Shown here in pieces: positions 1 through 8,701 of a stretch of DNA of 64,000 nucleotides. Numbering within the stretch: the stretch's first letter is position 1; each line of letters starts with the position of its first letter. The notes below the pieces were generated by a model. It was not told where the DNA came from. It did no database searches and saw nothing but the letters and a program-made list of their open reading frames with translations. Source of the DNA: Nocardia sienata NBRC 100364 (GTDB lineage: Bacteria; Actinomycetota; Actinomycetes; Mycobacteriales; Mycobacteriaceae); contig NZ_BDBX01000003.1 of assembly GCF_001613205.1 (NCBI RefSeq), positions 62,001 to 126,000 on the forward strand, written 5' to 3'. Made by a program: the position numbers and the translations under genes.

Positions 1-2758
1 GATCGAACGGCTCGGTGGCGGCCGCGCGCACGAGGTCGCGGGCCGCGGCGAGCGGATCGGGTTCGGCGGAGACGTCGACGCGGCGGACATAGTCGTCCAG
101 CCGATCACGGATGCGCAACACCGCGACGCCGTCCACTTCGGCGAAGTTGTACCGCAGGGTCTCGTGACGCTCGACGAGGTCGTCGAAGGTACCGTGCAGC
201 GCGTCCGGGTCGATCGGCCCGCGCAACAGCTGCACGACCGGATAGTTGTACAGCGTCGTCCGCGGATCGAACTGGTGGTGGAACCACATCCGTTCCTGCC
301 CCGACGACATGACCGGTTCGTCGTGTGCGACCAGAGCCGGGATCGGTGCGCGCGCGGTGCCGGCGGCGCGCCCGGTCGCGAGAAGCTCGGCGAAATCGGC
401 CAGCCGAGGACGCTCGTAGACGTCGAGCAGTTTCGGCCGGAAACCGTAGGTCTCCTCGACCCGGTCCACCAGTTGCACCGCGATCAGCGAATTGCCACCG
501 AGGGCGAAATAGTCGGCGTCTTCGTCTATCTCGTCGTCGGTGTAGAGCAGTTCGGCGAGGGTTCGACGCAGCCAGCGCACCGGATCGGAGTGGTCGTGCG
601 GCGGGACGGGCACGGCGGGCGGTACGACGACGGACGCCGCGGCGCGGGGCAGGTCGACCCAGCAGCCGGATTCGCGCATCGGATGGCCGGGCAAACGTAT
701 CCGGCGGGCGTGGACGGGCGCGACGGCCGACCAGTCGAGGTCGACACCGTATTCGTACAACCGGCCCAGGAGTTCGTTCAGGTCGGCGGTATCGGCGGCT
801 GCGGAGACGATCTCGGCGTCCGGTACCGCGTCGGTGATGAGCCCGGCGAGCCTGCCGTCCCGGCTGGGCTCCACGAACACCACGGGCCCTTCGGCCATGA
901 GGGTGCGCACCGCGCCGAGGAGCCGGTCGCCGTCGATGGTGGGCGCCGCGTCGACGAGGTCGGCCGGTTCGACCCCGTCACGGGAGCCGAGCAGGTACCG
1001 GGCGGCGAAGCGTGACGATCCCGCGCTCAGCAGTGCCGCGAACCGGACCCCGCACGCGGTGAGCCGTTCGTGCACCGCGATCTGCCCGGCCAGCACCGAC
1101 GCCGTCGTTCCGGTGGCGGGCAGCTCGGCGGGCAGTGTGGGCGGCTGCGCCGCGACGGTGCCGGCCGGACCCGGTGGGACCGCAGCGGCGTCGGGAGACA
1201 GCAACAGCACCACGCGCGGCGCGGTCGGCACGCGGTGCGCGCACACGGCGGCCTTGTCCAGCGACTCGGCGAGTTCCGCCGTGTCCGATGCGGTCACGGC
1301 GACCCGGTGCTCGTACTGGTCCCGACCGAGGGTGAGAGTCGCGGCCACTTCGTCCAGCGTGCCATCGGTGCTGCGCACCGCCTCGGCGAGCCGGGCGCAC
1401 AGCTCGCTCAACGCCTCGGGCGTGCGCGCGGAAACGCCGATCAAGTGGGTGCGGCGCGACGGCGGGGTGGCGGGCACCGGCGGTGCCTGCGACACCACGC
1501 AGTGCGCGATACTGCCGCCCAGGCTGAAGGAGCTGACTCCGGCGGCGCGCACCGCGTCACCGCGCCACGGGCGGCTCTCGGTCACCACGTCGATACCGGC
1601 GGCCGCCAGGTCGAAGTCGCCGGTCGGCCTAGTGAAGTGCAGCGACGGGAACAGCTGCGCCTCCGACACGCTCAGCACGGCTTTGACCAGGCCGGCGATA
1701 CCCGAGGCATGATCGAGGTGACCGATGTTCGTCTTCACCGAGCCGATGGGCAGGCCGGGGCCGCCACCGAAAACAGCGCTGATCGATTCCAGTTCCACCG
1801 CGTCACCGAGCCGCGTCCCGGACCCGTGGGTCTCGAGATAACCGGCCGCGCGCGGATCGAGTCCGGCGGCCTCCCACGCCTTGGCGATGACGGCGCTCTG
1901 GGCGGCGGCGCTCGGTGTGCTGATGGTGGCGGCGGCCGCTCCGTTGTGCCGGGTCGCGCTGCCGCGGATCACCGCGTGGATCGGGGCACCGTCGGCCAGT
2001 GCCCGGGCCACCGTGGTGAGTAGCAGGATCGCGCCGCCCTCGCCGTTCACCGTGCCGTCGGCGTCGGCGTCGAATGCGCGACAGACGCCGGTGGGCGACA
2101 TGATCTCGGAAAAGCTTCCCCCACCCCAGGACGGAGAGCCGTGCACCCGCACGATCACACCGCCGCCGAGTGCGTAATCGGCGTCGCCGCAGCGCAATTC
2201 GCGGCAGGCCTGGTGCACCGCCACGAGCGCGCTGTTGCATCCGCTGTCGACACCGAAACACGCGCCGGTGAATCCGAACCGGTGCGCGATGCGCGCCGGG
2301 CCCGCGAAGGTGGCGTTTCCGAGCAGGCTCAACGGACCCGGGTCCACCGCGGCGGAGTGGTAACTCGACTGCGCCGCGCTCAGCGTGACGGCGGTGACCG
2401 CGCGGGCCAGCCGCTGCGTGGTGTAACCGGCGTCCTCGATCGCGCGCTGGGCCAGCAGCAGGGCGAGCCGCTGCTGCGGATCGGTGACGCACGCCTCCCG
2501 GCGGGACATCCCGAAAAAGCGGTAGTCGAATCCGTCGATCTCGGCGAGGTGCCCCATCGGCAGGTAGGTGACGGTGTCGTCCAGGCCGGTGGCGGCGATC
2601 CGTTCGCGCGGCATCGGCCCCACCGAATCGCGCCCCGCGGCCAGGTTGGCCCGGAATTCCGCGAGGTCGGCAGCGTCGGGGAAGCGCGCACCGATACCGA
2701 CGATCGCGATATCGGTGTCACGTGGGCGGGCAGTGGCGTGGATGCCGGGGTCCGGCAC
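1..2758 (-). CDS. Hybrid PKS/NRPS megaenzyme, N-terminal part (KS, vestigial AT, PCP, start of condensation domain); runs off the window
   Basis: The protein starts at GTG 2758, with AGGAG six bases upstream and 17 bp after the previous gene. Residues about 14-430 are a ketosynthase: active-site Cys about 174 in GVDSGCNSA, His in ETHGSGTRLGD, and KTNIGH. The next roughly 270 residues begin like a KS-AT linker (SARTPEAL) and end with the usual post-AT motif (VDLDW...RIRLPGHPM). No GHSxG acyltransferase serine is present; the matching spot reads ALLSAGSS (near 1020-1035). A carrier domain follows (FALGGNSLIAVQL), then the start of a condensation domain (QERMWFHHQFDP). The family chemistry would be decarboxylative extension on a carrier and transfer to an NRPS condensation step. 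The malonyl-type unit must be supplied in trans, or preloaded, if the AT is truly dead. The 3' part lies outside the window, so the product is unknown. Confidence 0.9.
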   Translation of the reverse strand, partial: MPDPGIHATARPRDTDIAIVGIGARFPDAADLAEFRANLAAGRDSVGPMPRERIAATGLDDTVTYLPMGHLAEIDGFDYRFFGMSRREACVTDPQQRLALLLAQRAIEDAGYTTQRLARAVTAVTLSAAQSSYHSAAVDPGPLSLLGNATFAGPARIAHRFGFTGACFGVDSGCNSALVAVHQACRELRCGDADYALGGGVIVRVHGSPSWGGGSFSEIMSPTGVCRAFDADADGTVNGEGGAILLLTTVARALADGAPIHAVIRGSATRHNGAAAATISTPSAAAQSAVIAKAWEAAGLDPRAAGYLETHGSGTRLGDAVELESISAVFGGGPGLPIGSVKTNIGHLDHASGIAGLVKAVLSVSEAQLFPSLHFTRPTGDFDLAAAGIDVVTESRPWRGDAVRAAGVSSFSLGGSIAHCVVSQAPPVPATPPSRRTHLIGVSARTPEALSELCARLAEAVRSTDGTLDEVAATLTLGRDQYEHRVAVTASDTAELAESLDKAAVCAHRVPTAPRVVLLLSPDAAAVPPGPAGTVAAQPPTLPAELPATGTTASVLAGQIAVHERLTACGVRFAALLSAGSSRFAARYLLGSRDGVEPADLVDAAPTIDGDRLLGAVRTLMAEGPVVFVEPSRDGRLAGLITDAVPDAEIVSAAADTADLNELLGRLYEYGVDLDWSAVAPVHARRIRLPGHPMRESGCWVDLPRAAASVVVPPAVPVPPHDHSDPVRWLRRTLAELLYTDDEIDEDADYFALGGNSLIAVQLVDRVEETYGFRPKLLDVYERPRLADFAELLATGRAAGTARAPIPALVAHDEPVMSSGQERMWFHHQFDPRTTLYNYPVVQLLRGPIDPDALHGTFDDLVERHETLRYNFAEVDGVAVLRIRDRLDDYVRRVDVSAEPDPLAAARDLVRAAATEPFD

Positions 2759-2775
2759 GGTGTACTCCTGAGGGG

Positions 2776-5628
2776 TCACAGCTCGAAAGCTCGAGTGGAG
2801 ACGGGTACCAAGGGTTCGGCCGGCACCGCGGCGCCGACCGCGAGCGCATCGGCCTGGTCGCGGATCGTGCGCAGATCGAACAGCTGCCCGACGCGCACCG
2901 CGCCCGGCCGGTATTGCTCGAGCAGTAGATGCAGCACGACCACCCGGTGCGAGTTGCCGCCGATCTCGAAGAACGAATCGTCGAGATCGAAGTCGTCGTG
3001 TTCGAGCGCGGCGGACCACAGTTCGGCGACCTTGCGTTGCCCGGGTGTCCAATCGGCGCGCGAGGGCCCCGGCAGCGGGGGATCGTCGGCCCTGGCCAGC
3101 AGAGCGGCTGTGTCGAGCTTGCCCGCCGCGGCGATCGGAATCGTGTCGATCGGCACGAACCGGCCCGGCACCTCCAGCGGCGAGAGCCGTTCGGCGCAGT
3201 GCCGGGCCAGTTCCCGGCGACCGGGCGGCGCGGTGCCGGCGGCGGGCACGATGAACGCGACGAGGTCGTCGATCTCATCGCGACCGGTGCGTACCACGGT
3301 CACCGCGTGCGCAACCTCCGGATGGGTCTCCAGCACCGCCTCCACTGCGTGTCGTTCCACCCGCGCGCCGCGTATCTGCACCTGGCCGTCGGCGCGGCCG
3401 AGATAGTCGATTTCGCCCGCGGTGGTGAGTCGCGCGAGATCGCCCGTGCGATACATCCGCGCGCCGGGTTCGCCGGCGAACGGGTCGGCGACGAAACGGG
3501 CCGCGGTCTGCCCCGGACGAGCGGCGTAGCCCATGGTGATCTGATCTCCGCCGACATACAGTTCGCCGATGTCTCCGGCGGTCGTCACCGTCAGCTCCGG
3601 CCCGAGCACCCGCGCGGTGTTGCCCGGCAGCGGTCGGCCGATGGGTACCGTCGCGGTATCGGTGACAACGTGCCATACGCAGGTCACGGTCGCCTCGGTG
3701 GGGCCGTACTCGTTCATCAGGACGGTGGCGGGCAGCAGTTCGCGATGCCGGGCGGCCAGCGACGAGGACAGCGTCTCGCCCGCGAGGGCGACCACCGTCG
3801 GCGCGGCTGCCGCCTCGGCCAGAATCGGCAGCAGCAGCCGGTAGTACGACGGCGTGGCGACGAGGTGACTCACCCGCGACCCGGCCACGAGCGCACCGAC
3901 CGCCGCGGCGTCGGGCAGCTCCCGGTGGGTCGGCACCACCACGGTCCCGCCCCGGGTGAGGGCCCACGGGCCGAAGAGCAGTGCGGCGTCGGCGGTGAGT
4001 GGGCAGGTCGACAGCGTGACCAATGCGCTGTCTTCGCACGGATAGTCGCGTCCGGAGATCATCGCGGCCAGGTTGCCGCGGCTGACCACGACTGCCTTGG
4101 GTGCGCCAGTGGATCCCGAGGTGGTGATGACATAGGCGGGCGCCGACGCGGGCGGCGACGCGGGCAGCGGACCGGCCGGTGAGGTCTCGCCCAGCGGTAC
4201 CAGGGCGGGCCGGGCCGACGCGGGGGCGAGCAGTGCCTCCACTTCCCCGTGCGGTGTAGGGGGTGCGTGCTCGTCGAATATCACAGCGGCACAAGCCAAG
4301 TCGTCGACCAGTGCACGCACCTGCGTGCCGACCCGCCCGGGCTCGACCAGACACCACGCCGCTCCTGCGCGTAGTACGGCCAGCATCGCCACCACAGTCC
4401 ACGCGTCCTGCCGTAGCAGACACAGCACCACGTCGCCGGGACGCACACCCGCCCCGACCAGACGCCCGGCGAGAGCGGCGGTGCGGTCGACGAGTTCACG
4501 AAAGGTGAATGTTTCTCCACCGGAGATCAGCGCGCACCGATCCGGGAACTCGGCGGCCCGCCGCAGCAGACCGCCGATCAGATCGCCGGGCGGCGTCGGC
4601 GCATCGGCCGACCGCACGAGCACGTGCGCGGTGTGGGGCGCGACTGTGCGCCCGTCGTGACCGAGCAGTACCCGTTCCGGGCCTTGTTCCAGCACGACGA
4701 ATCCGGCGAAGCGCAGCGTGACGAGCATGACCCGGTTCACCTCGGTCGGCACGAACTCCGCCACACAGCGCTGTCCACGCGCACTCGCCCGCTCGACCAG
4801 GTGCGCCAGCAGCGCGCCACCGACCCCGCGCGACATCACCCGGCAGGACATGAGCATCAGCAGCAGTACCGAATCCGTGCCGCGCACCTCGGTGACCGCG
4901 AGCCCGATCGCGCCGTACTCGCCGAACCGGTCGCGCAAGGTCGCGATCAGCACCTCGTGGTCGGCATCGGCGCTCAGCTCCCGCAGCTGCCCGATATCGA
5001 AGGTGCGCCCGGTCGTATTGAGCTGGTGGGTGCGCACCGTGAGTTCGTGCGCACGGTCCAGGTCCTCCTCACGCGCCCGGCGCACGGTCATCACCAGCCC
5101 GAGCCCGAGCAGGAATTCGGCGTTCGAACCGGCGAAGGACTGCTCGCTGGTCCGTCGGCGCGCTTCGGCACGGTAGCGCTGCCTGCGCTCGCGTGCGTCG
5201 CGGGTGACGACCGCCGGGCTGAACTCCGCGAGATCCGGTAGATCCGCTACGTCCTCGGCGGTATAGCAGCGCACCTGGGGCAGTGCGGACGCCACCTCGG
5301 CGCGTTCGACCGGATCGTTGTCGACGAAGGCGACGGCGTCCAGGCCGATGTTCAGCGACTCCGCGATCCGGCGCACCGCCGACGATTTGGGTTCCCACCC
5401 GATCTGGGTCGCGCAGAACATCTCCTCGACCCCGTGCGCTTCCAGATGCGCGAGCGCCGGAGCGGGTTCGCCGCGGCTCGCGACCGCGTGCACGATGCCA
5501 CGCTCGTCCAGCAGCCGCAGCGCCCTGCGCGCTTCCGGACGCGGTGCGCGGGCGTCGCCTTCCAGCACCACACCGTCCCACAGTGTGTCGTCCAGATCCC
5601 ACACCAGGCATTTCACGATCGTGTTCAC
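2776..5628 (-). CDS. FkbH-like HAD/GNAT - adenylation - PCP fusion protein
   Basis: This 950-residue protein has three parts. Residues 1-345 match FkbH proteins: a HAD phosphatase motif DLDDTLWDG (Asp11 and Asp13) and a GNAT-like half (LMSCRVMSRGVGG). Residues about 350-850 are an adenylation domain: ITTSGSTGAPKA (A3, 501-512), NEYGPTEATV (A5), YRTGDLA (A7) and a late AAGKLD lysine. The carrier domain has Ser893 in FFEIGGNSH. Known FkbH enzymes move a glyceryl unit from 1,3-bisphosphoglycerate onto an ACP with loss of phosphate. The A domain would load an amino or other carboxylic acid on the attached PCP. The GTG start (5628-5626) overlaps the upstream stop as GTGA, implying coupled translation. 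FkbH is usually free-standing, so fusion to A-PCP is unusual. The A-domain substrate cannot be read by eye. Confidence 0.88.
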   Translation of the reverse strand: MNTIVKCLVWDLDDTLWDGVVLEGDARAPRPEARRALRLLDERGIVHAVASRGEPAPALAHLEAHGVEEMFCATQIGWEPKSSAVRRIAESLNIGLDAVAFVDNDPVERAEVASALPQVRCYTAEDVADLPDLAEFSPAVVTRDARERRQRYRAEARRRTSEQSFAGSNAEFLLGLGLVMTVRRAREEDLDRAHELTVRTHQLNTTGRTFDIGQLRELSADADHEVLIATLRDRFGEYGAIGLAVTEVRGTDSVLLLMLMSCRVMSRGVGGALLAHLVERASARGQRCVAEFVPTEVNRVMLVTLRFAGFVVLEQGPERVLLGHDGRTVAPHTAHVLVRSADAPTPPGDLIGGLLRRAAEFPDRCALISGGETFTFRELVDRTAALAGRLVGAGVRPGDVVLCLLRQDAWTVVAMLAVLRAGAAWCLVEPGRVGTQVRALVDDLACAAVIFDEHAPPTPHGEVEALLAPASARPALVPLGETSPAGPLPASPPASAPAYVITTSGSTGAPKAVVVSRGNLAAMISGRDYPCEDSALVTLSTCPLTADAALLFGPWALTRGGTVVVPTHRELPDAAAVGALVAGSRVSHLVATPSYYRLLLPILAEAAAAPTVVALAGETLSSSLAARHRELLPATVLMNEYGPTEATVTCVWHVVTDTATVPIGRPLPGNTARVLGPELTVTTAGDIGELYVGGDQITMGYAARPGQTAARFVADPFAGEPGARMYRTGDLARLTTAGEIDYLGRADGQVQIRGARVERHAVEAVLETHPEVAHAVTVVRTGRDEIDDLVAFIVPAAGTAPPGRRELARHCAERLSPLEVPGRFVPIDTIPIAAAGKLDTAALLARADDPPLPGPSRADWTPGQRKVAELWSAALEHDDFDLDDSFFEIGGNSHRVVVLHLLLEQYRPGAVRVGQLFDLRTIRDQADALAVGAAVPAEPLVPVSTRAFEL

Positions 5629-6626
5629 GAAGACATCCCTCCCCGATCGCCGTCCGGCAGGCGACGCAGCAGGCTGGTGCTCCACGCCGCGACCGGGCTG
5701 CTGTTCAGTAGCAACAGGTGATCCCCCGGCGCGCGCGTGTGCGCCGCGAGGTCCAGGTTGACGAGCACATCCACCGAGCCGAGGTGGCCGAATCCGGCGA
5801 GATTGCGGTGGCAGGCCGGATCGATGCCGACGCCGAGCGCCTCCTCCCAGAAGGCGAACGCGCCGGCCGACAGGTTCTGCATCAGTACCGAACCCAGGTC
5901 CGCCAGCCGTAACCCGTTGCGGGACAGTATTTCGTTGTTCATCACGGTGAACCGTTTGCGACTTTCGACCGCGAGCCGGAAGCTGTAGGTGGCCTCGTCG
6001 GCGCAGGTCTCGCGCCACTGATCCGAAGGCAGGTCGCGGTAGTCGATCCGGAACAGGTCCGCGTAGCGGCCGTCACTGCGCACCTCATGGTCGACCAGCT
6101 GATACCGGCCCCTGTGTCCGGCACCGAGCACCACCGCGGCGGCTCCGTCGCCGAGGATCGTCATCGGCGCGCGATAGCGGAATCGGGTCGGCGCGGTCGC
6201 CGCGGCGACGACGAGTACGGTGCGGCACCGGGTGTCCCCGCGCAGCAACGCCGCCGCGAGGGTGAACGCGGCCGAGATCGACACGCATCCGAGCTCGCCG
6301 ATCCCGGCGACGAACGCGCGATCCGCGCCGAGGCGCTGCTGGAGGCGCGTGGCTTCGGAAGCGAGCAGATAGCGCGGCGCGCGTCCACCGACCACCAGCA
6401 GCGCGTCGAGATCGCTCGCCGCCAGCCCCGCGCGGTCGATTGCCCCGCAGGCCGCCTCGGCGGCGAGATCGTGTTCCGCGGCGTCGCCGGCGCAGCGCAC
6501 GGAGGTGATGCCGAGCGACAGTGCGTGCGCGCGACGAGCGGGCGGTAGTTCCGACAGCTCGGCGAGATCGGCTGTCGCGACGGTGGCTTCAGGAAAAGCG
6601 GTCGACACCGGACCGAGGGAGATCAT
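5625..6626 (-). CDS. KAS III-like ketosynthase/acyltransferase with altered catalytic residues
   Basis: The 333-residue length and fold motifs fit the FabH/KAS III family: nucleophile region GELGCVSISAA with Cys114, and ILGDGAAAVVL near 157-167. The other two FabH catalytic positions differ. Where FabH has His in a HQAN-type motif this protein has VLMQNLSAG (247-255), and where FabH has Asn in GNTS it has GHLGSVD (280-286). Comparable swaps occur in KAS III-like proteins that make esters or amides rather than beta-ketoacids, such as CerJ-type enzymes (family knowledge), so an acyl-transfer or cyclising role is possible. In tetronate clusters a FabH-like enzyme acts together with an FkbH protein and an ACP, which suits this neighbourhood but is only inference. 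It lies 11 bp after the dehydrogenase gene and overlaps the FkbH fusion gene. Confidence 0.85.
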   Translation of the reverse strand: MISLGPVSTAFPEATVATADLAELSELPPARRAHALSLGITSVRCAGDAAEHDLAAEAACGAIDRAGLAASDLDALLVVGGRAPRYLLASEATRLQQRLGADRAFVAGIGELGCVSISAAFTLAAALLRGDTRCRTVLVVAAATAPTRFRYRAPMTILGDGAAAVVLGAGHRGRYQLVDHEVRSDGRYADLFRIDYRDLPSDQWRETCADEATYSFRLAVESRKRFTVMNNEILSRNGLRLADLGSVLMQNLSAGAFAFWEEALGVGIDPACHRNLAGFGHLGSVDVLVNLDLAAHTRAPGDHLLLLNSSPVAAWSTSLLRRLPDGDRGGMSS

Positions 6627-6637
6627 GGGTATCGCCG

Positions 6638-7768
6638 TCAGCTCTCCGACACCAGGGCCGCCGCGGCGCGGGATTCCCCGACGGACCGCAGCACGAACTC
6701 GCCGAGATCCTGTTCGGCGATCTCGCGGGCGCCTTCGATGATCTGCATGACCTTGGCGTCGCGGTAGAAGCGGCCGGCCCGGTTGCCGGGGGCGCAGCCC
6801 GCGGCACCCAGCATCTGCACCGCGCGCTCACTCGTCGCGCACGCTGCCCGGGCCGCCGCGTATTTCGCGGCGATGGTGGTGAGGTGCGCGGTCGGCTCGC
6901 GGTCGTCGCGGTCACCCGCCGCGCGGGTGCACAGCGCCTCCGCCCCCGCCACGTCCACCCAGCTGCGTCCGAGCACGGCACGCACCGATTGATGGTCGGC
7001 GAGACGGACATCGCCCTGGGTCCGGTCGTACGCATGCGCCGCGGCGTCGTTCAGGCACGCCCGCGCCATGCCGGTGCAGCCCCACGCGATCGTGTACCTG
7101 CCGTGGTCGAGTGCGGTTCCCAGCACATGCGACAGGCCGAAACCCGCTCGGCCGAGTATGTTCCCGGCGGGCACCCGCGCCGCGTCGAAGGTCAGGTGCG
7201 CGAGGCGCGCGCCTCGCATGCCCAGCTGATCGGTCACCGGTTCCACCTGCACGCCGGGCTGATCCATCTCCACCAGCGCGGCGACCGGGCCGTCGTCCGA
7301 ACGCCCCACCACCAGCACCACATCGGCCAGCGCCCCGAAAGTGACCCATAGCTTGCGGCCGGACACATGTCGCTCGGGCCCGGTACCCGTGAAGCGGGTG
7401 CTGATTCCCGAAAGGTCGCTGCCTGCCCCGGATTCCGTCGCCGCGAGAGCCGCGGCCAGCTCACCACCGGTCAACCCGGGCAACCAGTGCGTACGCTGCT
7501 CGGGGGTGCCCCAGCGATCGATCGTCGCAGCGACCAGGCCCTGCACCGTGAACAACGAACGCAGCGACGTGCACACCGCGCCCAATTCGGCGGCCGTCCG
7601 GCCGGTTGCCGAAGCATCCGCGCCGCGACCGCCGTAACGCACCGGCCGATCCATGCCGAGCACGCCCGCTTCCGCTGCGACGGCGATTATTTCACGCGGC
7701 ATTCCCGTGCTGTCCCATTCGGCCGCACCCTCGGCGGCGCGGCGCAGTAGAGACTCCAGTCGGCTCAC
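6638..7768 (-). CDS. Acyl-CoA/acyl-ACP dehydrogenase (FkbI-like)
   Basis: A 376-residue flavoprotein of the acyl-CoA dehydrogenase superfamily. Visible signatures are AATESGAGSDL in the middle beta domain (FAD/substrate loop), a C-terminal helical domain with QMLGAAGCAPGNRAGRFYRDAK, and IIEGAREIAEQ, where a catalytic Glu normally sits. GTG 7768 is chosen as start because it overlaps the ACP stop as GTGA; reading further upstream would run through the whole ACP gene in another frame. In methoxymalonyl- and hydroxymalonyl-ACP pathways an FkbI-type dehydrogenase oxidises the glyceryl-ACP-derived intermediate (family knowledge). The FkbK-type 3-hydroxyacyl dehydrogenase and O-methyltransferase of those pathways are not seen here, so the final unit is uncertain. 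Confidence 0.88.
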   Translation of the reverse strand: MSRLESLLRRAAEGAAEWDSTGMPREIIAVAAEAGVLGMDRPVRYGGRGADASATGRTAAELGAVCTSLRSLFTVQGLVAATIDRWGTPEQRTHWLPGLTGGELAAALAATESGAGSDLSGISTRFTGTGPERHVSGRKLWVTFGALADVVLVVGRSDDGPVAALVEMDQPGVQVEPVTDQLGMRGARLAHLTFDAARVPAGNILGRAGFGLSHVLGTALDHGRYTIAWGCTGMARACLNDAAAHAYDRTQGDVRLADHQSVRAVLGRSWVDVAGAEALCTRAAGDRDDREPTAHLTTIAAKYAAARAACATSERAVQMLGAAGCAPGNRAGRFYRDAKVMQIIEGAREIAEQDLGEFVLRSVGESRAAAALVSES

Positions 7769-8049
7769 CTGCCCGCACCGAGGCCGGCGGTGGGACCACA
7801 TTTGCGGGTGACGAAGGCGGCCGCGCGCCGCGCCGTCCGGAAATTGTCCAGATCCAGGTCGTCGATATCGATCTCGATGTCGAAAGTACGCTCGAGATAG
7901 GCGACGATCTCCAGTGCCCGGAGCGAATTCACCAGACCCATATCGAAATAGTCGTCGTCCGGTCCCAGCCGGGTGGCCGTGACCACACCGATAAACCGCA
8001 TCAGCCGCTCCACCAGATCCGGATGCGGCGGGGTACCTTCCTCGCTCAT
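7765..8049 (-). CDS. Free-standing acyl carrier protein (FkbJ-like)
   Basis: A 94-residue carrier protein with the phosphopantetheine attachment site in YFDMGLVNSLRALEIV (Ser42). The GLVNSL form, instead of the usual GxDSL, is typical of ACPs that carry glyceryl or alkoxymalonyl units made with FkbH-type enzymes (family knowledge). It is the first gene of the minus-strand set, with a likely AGGACGGG ribosome binding site and an 11-bp inverted repeat just upstream. It overlaps the dehydrogenase gene by 4 bp. It most likely receives the C3 unit made by the FkbH half of the fusion protein. Confidence 0.9.
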   Translation of the reverse strand: MSEEGTPPHPDLVERLMRFIGVVTATRLGPDDDYFDMGLVNSLRALEIVAYLERTFDIEIDIDDLDLDNFRTARRAAAFVTRKCGPTAGLGAGR

Positions 8050-8063
8050 GTACAGCCCGTCCT

Positions 8064-8095
8064 CGCCTGGATATCACCTGCCGGATATCCAGGCG
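8064..8095. promoter_or_regulatory. 11-bp inverted repeat before the biosynthetic operon
   Basis: The arms CGCCTGGATAT (8064-8074) and ATATCCAGGCG (8085-8095) are perfect, with a 10-base spacer. The repeat ends 15 bp before the ACP start codon. It could be a repressor operator or a leader hairpin that shields the ribosome binding site. The only regulator gene nearby is the TetR gene at 8989-9681; no link is shown. Confidence 0.6.
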
Positions 8096-8451
8096 AAAAG
8101 CTATCAACCGGCGGCCCTGCGAACATGCCCCCAATTCCTCTGCCCCCGGAACTCCGGGACGAGTTCACCATCGCGCGTGCCGGTCCTGGTCCGGGCGCGG
8201 TAAGCACGATATGCGGGCCGAACGCGCGGTCGGTATGCACTGAGGGGCTGCGTCCTCGGGCCGCAGCACATGTGTCGATTCCCGGCTCCTGTTCTCGCCG
8301 CCGGACGGACTACCCACGCTTCCGGACAACGACTGGCAAATCGCGGCTGATGGCCGCATCCTGCTCGACGCATCCGGATCCGCCACCGATACCGATCCGG
8401 ACGGCCTCGTCGTCCACCACCACAACCGCCGGGCGGCCACCACCCTCACAG

Positions 8452-8667
8452 CGCGCCCTGATTCTGGAGCGCCGGAACGAAGGCATTGCCGCCGCGAAGG
8501 CCCGCGGTGCCTACACCGGTCGCGCGCCGGCGCTGACCACCGAACAGATCGCCCGGTTGCGCGACCGGGCTCTGGATCGGCAAACACCGGATACGTGGAA
8601 GCCTGAATACAGGTATCCGCATACGTGGATCTACCGTCGCCGATCGGCGGACGGTGCGCAAAGCTGA
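8452..8667 (+). pseudogene. Serine recombinase (resolvase/invertase) C-terminal fragment
   Basis: The reading frame gives RALILERRNEGIAAAKARG followed by AYTGRAPALTTEQIARLRDRA. This is the end of the catalytic domain and hinge of serine resolvases (typical form ERxxEGIAAAKARGxYxGR). The following helix-turn-helix is not recognisable: the next residues diverge to a stop at 8667. No catalytic N-terminal half is visible upstream. This is a relic of a transposon or other mobile element next to the biosynthetic cluster. Confidence 0.6.
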
Positions 8668-8701
8668 GTATCAGCTCATGCAAAGCCGTAGGGGAACACC
8701 C

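Noticed and set aside
164..1015. Long plus-strand frame opposite the megaenzyme
   Set aside because: It is a shadow of the KS/PCP gene, with GC-driven composition and no motif.
5629..6018. Extension of the FkbH-fusion frame upstream to 6018
   Set aside because: The added stretch is Arg/Gly-rich, lies antisense-frame over the KAS III gene, and has no domain. GTG 5628 gives the exact FkbH N-terminus.
8235..8450. Plus-strand frame containing DNDWQIAADGRILLDASG
   Set aside because: It looks coding over about 60 residues but has no start, no recognised family, and runs out of frame into the resolvase relic.
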